This document shows, piece after piece, positions 1 through 5,112 of a stretch of 9,765 bases of DNA (positions within the stretch are counted from its first letter, which is position 1; each line of letters begins with the position of its first letter). The notes under the pieces are model-generated. The model made no database searches. It was given only the letters and a program-made list of their open reading frames with translations, and was not told the origin of the DNA. The translations under genes were made by a program, and so were the position numbers. The stretch spans positions 1-9,765 of the forward strand of contig JAHFOU010000065.1 of the NCBI GenBank assembly GCA_023261525.1, written 5' to 3'. The DNA comes from Planctomycetota bacterium (GTDB lineage: Bacteria > Planctomycetota > SBBH01 > JAHFOU01).

Positions 1-1433
1 TTCCCCACGAAGCTCACCAGGTCCGGGGGATAGCCGCTGTACATGCACGGGGCGGTGGCGGCGAAGAACGCGTCCCCGGCACCGATCCGGTCCACGACGT
101 TCACCGACAGGGCGGGCGACTCGTGGACCCCGGCGTCCCGATCGAACATGATCGAGCCTCGCGGTCCCCACGTCACCATGAGGGCGCGCGCCCCCAGGTC
201 ATTCCTCAACCGGGCTCCCACGACTCGGAGGTCCTCGAACTTCACCCGCGTGGCGAGCCTGACCTCCGGTTCGTCGATGCAGGCATAATCCGCGTGCCGG
301 TAGCGGGTGATCGGGTTGAACCCCAGGTTCGCGCTGTTGGTCTGGGTGTTGACCGCGAGGTACTTCCCGGACTTCACGAGCTGTTCGCGGACGGCGTCGC
401 TGAGCATCCCGTGGCCGAAGTCGTTGACCACCAGGAGATCGTGGTCCGGCAGAGCCTTCCCGATCAAGTCGGACAGCCGCGCCGTCTCCTCCGGAGTGTA
501 GGGGGCGTCGTCCAGATACTGGATCTCGAACATCTTCGTAAGGAACGTCGGCTCCAGGAACCGCCGCTTCAGGATGGTCGGCCTCGGGTGGGTGCCGACG
601 ACCCGGAGATCCACGTTGCGCCTCATCTTCGAGCGGATGAAATTGTTCTGCCCCTCATCGGCCCCGAGGGCGGTCACCAGCGTGACCTGGCGGCAGAATC
701 CCGCCAGGTGGTTGGCCGTCGCCAGCGTTCCCCCCGCGAAGCTCTCGTCGGATTGGAAGCGGCTGGCCACGATGAACTCCTTGGGGGACTTCGCCAGGGG
801 CAGGCAGTAGGTGTACTGGTCGAGAATCGCCTCGCCTACGACCAGGACTCGGATGTCCGCCAGCTTCTCCAGAGCGGCGATCACCTCATCGGCGGGATGC
901 CGCGCCTTGAAGGCGGCCAGGTACTCCTGGGTCGGGGGCGGGTAGGCGCTGAAGAAGCGGTTGGCAAGGGAGCTCGAGCTGTAAAGCTCCGTCGTTGTGA
1001 AGCGGATCTCGCCGCCCGCCCCCTTGACCGCCGCCTCCTCGTCCAGGATCTTCCGGGTGACGTCGGCGGAGGGGTCCGCGTAGTCCTTTCCCTTCGCGTA
1101 GACGTGCGGGCGGAGCCGCGCGATCGTCTCTTCCGCGGTGGCCCATTCGTTGAGCCCGACGGCATCGACGTACTCCAGGGCCGCCAAGGTCTCCATCCGG
1201 AGCCGTTCGTTGAAGACCGGGCGTCCCGGGCCCTTCCGGACGAACCGGTCGGGGGTGACCGTGACCACCAGGAAATCCCCGAAGGTCCTCGCCTCCTTGA
1301 AGTGCAGGATGTGTCCCGGGTGCATCACATCGAAAACGCCGTGGCACTGTACGATCCTCCGGCCCTGGGCGCGGACGGGTTTGAGCCTCTCCTCCAGTTC
1401 GGCGATGGTGCAGATCTTGTCGGAAGGGCTCAT
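1..1433 (-). CDS. Nucleotidyltransferase-PfkB sugar kinase fusion, HldE-like with inverted domain order (partial, 3' end off the window)
   Basis: Bifunctional sugar-activating enzyme, probably cytoplasmic: the PfkB half would phosphorylate a sugar phosphate and the nucleotidyltransferase half would transfer a nucleotide to it, as HldE does for ADP-heptose. Seen: residues ~28-120 form a cytidylyltransferase-like domain with HGVFD and the HxGH signature (H38-H41), then KGKDY at ~114-118. The kinase half starts near residue 194 with VLVVGEAILDQY, close to the start of the HldE kinase, and has GG at 234-235, VNDFGHGML at ~336-344 and GAGD at 451-454 with the expected catalytic Asp454. The window ends 23 residues after GAGD, so the C-terminus is missing. 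E. coli HldE has kinase first and nucleotidyltransferase second, the reverse of this. The Asn following the substrate-site GG in HldE (GGAAN) is Ala238 here, so the substrate may not be heptose. The ATG is one base after the epimerase stop, with AAAGG six bases upstream, which fits translational coupling. The family is fairly sure, the substrate unknown. Confidence 0.88.
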   Translation of the reverse strand, partial: MSPSDKICTIAELEERLKPVRAQGRRIVQCHGVFDVMHPGHILHFKEARTFGDFLVVTVTPDRFVRKGPGRPVFNERLRMETLAALEYVDAVGLNEWATAEETIARLRPHVYAKGKDYADPSADVTRKILDEEAAVKGAGGEIRFTTTELYSSSSLANRFFSAYPPPTQEYLAAFKARHPADEVIAALEKLADIRVLVVGEAILDQYTYCLPLAKSPKEFIVASRFQSDESFAGGTLATANHLAGFCRQVTLVTALGADEGQNNFIRSKMRRNVDLRVVGTHPRPTILKRRFLEPTFLTKMFEIQYLDDAPYTPEETARLSDLIGKALPDHDLLVVNDFGHGMLSDAVREQLVKSGKYLAVNTQTNSANLGFNPITRYRHADYACIDEPEVRLATRVKFEDLRVVGARLRNDLGARALMVTWGPRGSIMFDRDAGVHESPALSVNVVDRIGAGDAFFAATAPCMYSGYPPDLVSFVG

Positions 1434-1434
1434 C

Positions 1435-2454
1435 TCAGGCCTTTCTCACGGGGGAAAGGTAGCGGAACCAGTCTTGCGTGGCCACGGCGATCGAGTCGGG
1501 CGTCCAGACCGGCGCGCCCCGCCAGTCGTCGATCCGGTCCATGATCCGGCGGACGCCCTCCTCAAAGCTCACGGAGGGGGTCCACCCGAGGAGCCCCTTG
1601 ATGCGGGAGATGTCGGCGAAGGTGCAGTCGGGCTCGGCGGGGCGCTTCGGAATGTTCACCGAGGGGCCTCCGATGAGCTCCACCAGGCGATTGACCGAGT
1701 ACGTGCCGCCGGAACCCACGTTGAAAACCTGTCCGGACACGTCGCTCCGTGCGGCGCGGACCAGCGCGTCGACGACGTCGGAGACGTAGGTGAAATCGCG
1801 GGTCTGCGTGCCGTCGCCGACGATGGTCAGGGGTTTCCCGGCGAGCTTCTGGGCGAGGAAGACGCCGAAGACCGCGCCGTAGGTGCCGGAGGTCCGTGCT
1901 CGCGGGCCGAAGACATTGAAGAGCCGCGGGCAGACCACGCCCATCCCGTAGAGCTTCCCCCAATGCAGCGCGATCTGCTCCCCCAGGTATTTCGTCAGTG
2001 CGTACGGATACTCGGGACGGAGGGGCGCTGTCTCGGGCGTGGGATAGATGTCGGGAATCCCGTAACAGGAGGAGGAAGCGACGTAGACGACCCGACGGAC
2101 CCCGGCGTGACGCGCGCACTCCAGGACCGAGGCCGTCCCGGTGACGTTCGACCGGTAGTAGTCCATCGGCTTCTGGATCGAAGGCACGATGTCCGCAAGC
2201 GCGGCGAGATGGAACAACCCCCCGGCCCCCTGGAGGTGTCCCGCGTACGCCCCGGGCTCGGCCACGTCCGCCTCGACGATCTTCAGGCGCGGATGGCCCT
2301 CGACCGCCTTCAAATTTGAGCGCCGCCCGCTGGACAGATTGTCGATGACGACGACTTCTCCCCCGTCCGCCAGGAGCCGCTCGACCAGGTGGCTCCCGAT
2401 GAACCCGCAACCTCCGGTGACGACGGCGCGGTCGGACGCATCGAAAAGCCCCAT
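1435..2454 (-). CDS. NAD-dependent sugar-nucleotide epimerase/dehydratase (extended SDR)
   Basis: A 339-residue extended short-chain dehydrogenase/reductase of the GalE/WbpP type. Such enzymes use bound NAD to epimerise, dehydrate or decarboxylate NDP-sugars in the cytoplasm. Seen: the Rossmann glycine motif TGGCGFIGS at residues 13-21, an acidic residue at the end of strand 2 (VVVIDNLSSG, D38), FHLAALAD at ~81-88, the catalytic Ser region SSSCYG at 127-132, Tyr151-xxx-Lys155, PRLFNVFGPR at ~176-185, GDGTQTRDFTYVSDV at ~213-227 and NVGSGG at ~245-250. The C-terminal RPAEPD segment is typical of NDP-sugar epimerases. Length is normal. The start is set by the SDR N-terminus. The frame stays open far upstream only because the DNA is GC-rich. 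There is no Shine-Dalgarno sequence, but a perfect TATAAT lies ten bases before the ATG. It sits one base upstream of the kinase/nucleotidyltransferase gene, so the two probably make the same activated sugar. UDP-hexose 4-epimerase or a heptose/deoxysugar epimerase are equally possible. Confidence 0.9.
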   Translation of the reverse strand: MGLFDASDRAVVTGGCGFIGSHLVERLLADGGEVVVIDNLSSGRRSNLKAVEGHPRLKIVEADVAEPGAYAGHLQGAGGLFHLAALADIVPSIQKPMDYYRSNVTGTASVLECARHAGVRRVVYVASSSCYGIPDIYPTPETAPLRPEYPYALTKYLGEQIALHWGKLYGMGVVCPRLFNVFGPRARTSGTYGAVFGVFLAQKLAGKPLTIVGDGTQTRDFTYVSDVVDALVRAARSDVSGQVFNVGSGGTYSVNRLVELIGGPSVNIPKRPAEPDCTFADISRIKGLLGWTPSVSFEEGVRRIMDRIDDWRGAPVWTPDSIAVATQDWFRYLSPVRKA

Positions 2455-2464
2455 GGGCGCGTGG

Positions 2465-2494
2465 ATTATAGAGACGCCAGAAATGGGGGCGCAA
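2465..2494 (-). promoter_or_regulatory. Candidate promoter for the epimerase gene, nearly leaderless
   Basis: On the minus strand a perfect TATAAT occupies 2470-2465, with TTGCGC (three of six matches to TTGACA) at 2494-2489 and an 18-base spacer. A start site about seven bases beyond the -10 box would leave only about four bases of leader before the ATG at 2454, and no Shine-Dalgarno sequence is visible there. It lies in the 74-base gap between the flippase and epimerase genes (2455-2528). In DNA this GC-rich an exact -10 box is unlikely to be common, but the -35 match is weak. Confidence 0.4.
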
Positions 2495-2528
2495 GACTTC
2501 TCTGCGACCGGGGCGGGTGCCCCGGGGC

Positions 2529-3878
2529 CTACGCGCAACAGGTCCACTCCCTGCGCCGACGGATGAAAATCAGGGACCCCCACCCGAACGCGAGAAGGAT
2601 GCCCCCCAGGTAGGCCAAGGCAACCCCGGTCGGGCCGAAATGCCTGGCGCAGACGATGGACGCCCCTCCCACGAAGATCCCGTTGCTCACCCCGAGCCAA
2701 AGGAAGGGCTCTTTCTTGAAGGCGCGGAGATACGAGGACTCGGCGATGGGGACCTGGTGTACCACTTCCGCGAGGAGGAAGAGGCCCAGGGGCAGGAGGG
2801 GGATGACCCTCGCGCTCAAGGGGTGGCCCCGATAGAGGAGGGCCGCCGCGGCCACGAACACGGCGAATCCCCCCAGGCTCGCCACCATCAGGGACATCAA
2901 GCAGGCCCGAACCACGGTCCGATCCAGCGCGGAGAAATCCCTGTTTGCGACATGGATTCCGAATTGGGGGATCCGGGTCTGCGTCCAGAGGCTCGCCATG
3001 CCGCTGACCCCGCTCACCAGGGACCAGGTCAACCCCATCTGGCCCGCCGGAACAGGTCCCTGGAAGTGGAAGAGCGCCGGGGTGAAGAGGGAGAACATGA
3101 AGTATCCGCTCAGCCACGTGAGCGCGATGCGCCACTGCAGCGGGAGCACTTCCTCTTTCCACCGGACTTTCTCCACGATCTTCACGCGCCTCAGCGAATC
3201 CAGGAAGCGGAAGTACCGAACCCTGAGGAAGACGACCGCCCAGACCAGGGCCGCAAACGTCGAAAGGGGTGCCGACCATAGTCCCGCGCCAAGCCCCATG
3301 GCCGCCCAGAGCACGACGTTGCGTACCACCCCCTCGAACAGCCTGAAGGAGTGGGTCTCCGCAACCTGGTTGCAGCCCGTCAGGAGAGCCCAGATCGGAA
3401 GGATCGCGAGTTGTAGGCCGGTGAGGATGCTCAACACGAGGAAGGGTGCGGCCCACATCCTGGAGGCGTCGCGCGCGGAGAAGAGGAATTCCCCGCCTAC
3501 TGCCAGGCCCAGGCTGAGGGCAACGGCGCAAACCCCGAACCACCGGAGGCTGAACCGCGCGAGGCTGGCCAGGCGCGATAACGCCTCCGGGTCCCCCTCC
3601 AGGCGGCCCTGCCCGTCCAGCCGGAGCCGGGCCCATTCATGGCTCGCGAACGTCGTCAGGACCCCGGAAAGTCCAAGCTCGAAGAAGACCTGGATCCCGA
3701 GCAGCGCGAGGAAGGTGTAGTGATATCCCTGGATTTCCGGGCTGAAGGAAGAGTACACCACCACCGCCGTGACCGGGGCCGAGCATCCGGCCCAGAGTTT
3801 CCCGGCCAGTCCCCACAGCAGGGCGGGGGTCAACTGGGCCGCCCGGACGAATCTCACGATCGCCGGGAACCACGGCAC
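2529..3878 (-). CDS. Wzx-like oligosaccharide flippase (polytopic membrane protein)
   Basis: A 449-residue inner-membrane protein resembling O-antigen/oligosaccharide flippases, which move undecaprenyl-linked glycans from the cytoplasmic to the periplasmic face. Seen: about twelve hydrophobic segments (approximately 18-42, 52-78, 108-130, 142-168, two in 184-222, 247-270, 280-298, 325-350, 355-378, 390-410 and 415-438). An N-terminal FSPEIQGYHYTFLALLG followed by FFELGLSGVLTTFASHEWA matches the pattern I know from this flippase group. A soluble loop lies at ~80-108 and a basic tail (RRRR) ends the protein. The start is GTG at 3878, nine bases after the upstream methyltransferase-fold gene's stop, with AGGGG six bases upstream. 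The 9-base gap implies co-transcription with that gene. The substrate glycan cannot be read from sequence. No polymerase or ligase gene is visible in the window. Confidence 0.8.
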   Translation of the reverse strand: MPWFPAIVRFVRAAQLTPALLWGLAGKLWAGCSAPVTAVVVYSSFSPEIQGYHYTFLALLGIQVFFELGLSGVLTTFASHEWARLRLDGQGRLEGDPEALSRLASLARFSLRWFGVCAVALSLGLAVGGEFLFSARDASRMWAAPFLVLSILTGLQLAILPIWALLTGCNQVAETHSFRLFEGVVRNVVLWAAMGLGAGLWSAPLSTFAALVWAVVFLRVRYFRFLDSLRRVKIVEKVRWKEEVLPLQWRIALTWLSGYFMFSLFTPALFHFQGPVPAGQMGLTWSLVSGVSGMASLWTQTRIPQFGIHVANRDFSALDRTVVRACLMSLMVASLGGFAVFVAAAALLYRGHPLSARVIPLLPLGLFLLAEVVHQVPIAESSYLRAFKKEPFLWLGVSNGIFVGGASIVCARHFGPTGVALAYLGGILLAFGWGSLIFIRRRREWTCCA

Positions 3879-3884
3879 CGGAAA

Positions 3885-3889
3885 CCCCT
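3885..3889 (-). promoter_or_regulatory. Ribosome binding site for the flippase gene
   Basis: AGGGG on the minus strand overlaps the TAG stop of the upstream gene and lies six bases before the GTG at 3878. It supports that GTG start and coupled translation. Confidence 0.5.
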
Positions 3890-4835
3890 ATCCGATCCGC
3901 GGAATGCCAAGGGCGAATTTCCCCAGTCTGCGGAGGTAGGGTTGGGCACGATAAAGAGACAAGCCCAGTCGATCGGTGATGCGGGTGAGCAGCGTACGCA
4001 CGGAGGGCGTCGCCTCCTGGTTCCGACTGTTGACCAGGGGCCTCTTCGATTCGGAAAACTTCCGCAGGTTGTTCTCGAACCGGGCGATCACCGTGGGATC
4101 CAGCCGGTACTGGTGCTGGATGGGCTGCACGTCCGCCGTCGAGTCGGCCCCCTTCTCGGCAACCGTCAGGAGGAGCAGGTGATTGTGGCGCGCCTCCGGA
4201 GCCGGTCCATCCTTGTTCAGGGGCCAGTCGAAGTGGAACAGGTCCCAGGGCCCGAACAGGAGTTCCTGCACCGTCGTGTAGGAGCAGACGTAGATCTTGC
4301 AGTCCGAGAATCCGTTCATCACGTAGTAGTCAAAGAACCAGCCCGGCGAGTACATGAGGTACGGGGTGTTGTACGAGGATGCCGACTCCATGCAGACGAC
4401 CCGCCCCCCCGGCTTGAGCATTCTCGTGAAATTGGCCAGGGCCCCCGCCGGGTTGAACATGTTGTCCAGGCAACCGCCGTTGTAGATGAAATCGAATTTT
4501 CCGTGAAGCGACTCATCCACGGGGTGGCCCAGATCGCAGACGATGTCCGCGCCTTCGTAGTTGGAGACGTCCATGAATCGAAGGTTCTTCACCCCGAGCA
4601 CCTTCATCAGATACCGGTCGGTGATGAACCGGCCCTGGCGCCCCCCCCAGGTCGCCGTGTCAATTTCCGGTTCCCCGGCCTGGGCGGGAATGATCCCATG
4701 CCTGTCCAGGAGCAGCTTCAGGGAATGCTGATCCAGAAACGTGGTCTGTCGCCCCACGAAAAGGACATCCCCCTCGATCTTGCGGAAGGCGTGCTCCAGT
4801 AAGAGGAATTCTACAACGGGCGCCAGGAGCCCCAT
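3888..4835 (-). CDS. Methyltransferase-fold protein with degenerate SAM-binding loop
   Basis: A 315-residue protein of a class I methyltransferase-like family found in glycan clusters. Numbered from the ATG at 4835: VLFVGRQTTF at 24-33, then LRFMDVSNYEGADIVCDL at ~85-102, FDFIYNGGCLDNMF at 114-127 (where ordinary members have the D-x-I/V strand before motif IV), and LKPGGRVV at 140-147, the usual post-motif loop. The GxGxG loop normally preceding the acidic strand is absent, so SAM binding is uncertain. The C-terminal ~100 residues are polar and basic and I recognise no domain in them. It is the first gene of the minus-strand run and ends nine bases before the flippase. The start is ambiguous. 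GTG at 4925 has a strong AAAGGAG, but the 30 extra codons look poorly conserved in type and contain a promoter-like TATACT. ATG at 4835 begins MGLLAPVVEFLLLEH, which fits the family's usual N-terminus, and has GGAGG three bases upstream. ATG at 4850 is a third option. Confidence 0.72.
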   Translation of the reverse strand: MGLLAPVVEFLLLEHAFRKIEGDVLFVGRQTTFLDQHSLKLLLDRHGIIPAQAGEPEIDTATWGGRQGRFITDRYLMKVLGVKNLRFMDVSNYEGADIVCDLGHPVDESLHGKFDFIYNGGCLDNMFNPAGALANFTRMLKPGGRVVCMESASSYNTPYLMYSPGWFFDYYVMNGFSDCKIYVCSYTTVQELLFGPWDLFHFDWPLNKDGPAPEARHNHLLLLTVAEKGADSTADVQPIQHQYRLDPTVIARFENNLRKFSESKRPLVNSRNQEATPSVRTLLTRITDRLGLSLYRAQPYLRRLGKFALGIPRIG

Positions 4836-4838
4836 ATG

Positions 4839-4843
4839 CCTCC
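4839..4843 (-). promoter_or_regulatory. GGAGG, possible ribosome binding site for the ATG at 4835
   Basis: GGAGG on the minus strand lies three bases before the ATG at 4835. The motif is strong but the spacing is shorter than usual. It competes with the GTG start at 4925. Confidence 0.35.
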
Positions 4844-4866
4844 GGTGCATCCCAATCGGTCGAGCA

Positions 4867-4896
4867 AGTATAGTGGCAGACTCGATGCTCACCCAA
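4867..4896 (-). promoter_or_regulatory. Candidate sigma70-type promoter for the four-gene minus-strand run
   Basis: On the minus strand TTGGGT (4896-4891) and TATACT (4872-4867, five of six matches to consensus) are separated by 18 bases. Transcription would begin near 4860, giving a leader of about 25 bases with GGAGG before the ATG at 4835. If the GTG at 4925 is the true start, this element would be inside the gene and meaningless. Confidence 0.38.
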
Positions 4897-4932
4897 TGAA
4901 TTTTGGCCTCTCCGCCTGACTCCACGGGGAGG

Positions 4933-4939
4933 CTCCTTT
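4933..4939 (-). promoter_or_regulatory. AAAGGAG, possible ribosome binding site for the alternative GTG start at 4925
   Basis: AAAGGAG on the minus strand sits seven bases before a GTG at 4925 that is in frame with the methyltransferase-fold gene. Motif and spacing are both near ideal. This is the main evidence against the shorter start chosen for that gene. Confidence 0.4.
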
Positions 4940-4941
4940 GC

Positions 4942-5029
4942 TCAAGGATCGGCCCTCCGACTCCATCTCTTCAAGGCCATGTCCTCTACCTGGCCGCATC
5001 CTCGTCCCGAGCTTGATCCCTTCTCAAGC
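4942..5029. promoter_or_regulatory. Cluster of TCAAG/CTTGA half-sites in the divergent intergenic region
   Basis: TCAAGG occurs at 4942-4947 and again at 4971-4976. A perfect 6-base inverted repeat, GCTTGA (5011-5016) and TCAAGC (5024-5029), has a 7-base spacer. The inverted repeat overlaps the -35 box of the candidate plus-strand promoter. This could be an operator for a regulator of both divergent transcripts. No regulator gene is present in the window, so this is inference from symmetry and clustering only. Confidence 0.25.
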
Positions 5030-5041
5030 GCCTGATACGAT
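5013..5041 (+). promoter_or_regulatory. Candidate sigma70-type promoter for the radical SAM gene
   Basis: TTGATC (5013-5018) and TACGAT (5036-5041) are 17 bases apart, each matching four of six consensus positions. The leader would be about 65 bases. A second TACGAT at 5099-5104, eight bases before the ATG at 5113, is an alternative -10 box that would give a leaderless transcript, but it has no convincing -35 partner. Confidence 0.33.
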
Positions 5042-5112
5042 CATCACCCTGATGGCCACCCCAGACTCGTCTCCGCCTTCAGGTTTCCCCGGAATCCGTA
5101 CGATCCAGTAGT

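Noticed and set aside
123..1544. Long plus-strand open frame of 473 codons opposite the kinase/nucleotidyltransferase gene
   Set aside because: It is antisense to a gene with clear domain motifs. Its translation is rich in Arg, Gly, Val and Asp with no recognisable fold, as expected for the reverse of a high-GC3 gene.
1435..3636. Epimerase frame extended upstream to 733 codons
   Set aside because: The extra N-terminal part lies antisense-free but out of frame over the flippase gene, has low-complexity Pro/Arg/Gly composition, and the SDR fold begins at the ATG at 2454.
4889..4966. 25-codon minus-strand open frame in the divergent intergenic region, possible leader peptide
   Set aside because: It has an ATG, but no codon clustering, regulatory hairpin or other sign of attenuation, and it overlaps the promoter-like element. 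Chance is a sufficient explanation.
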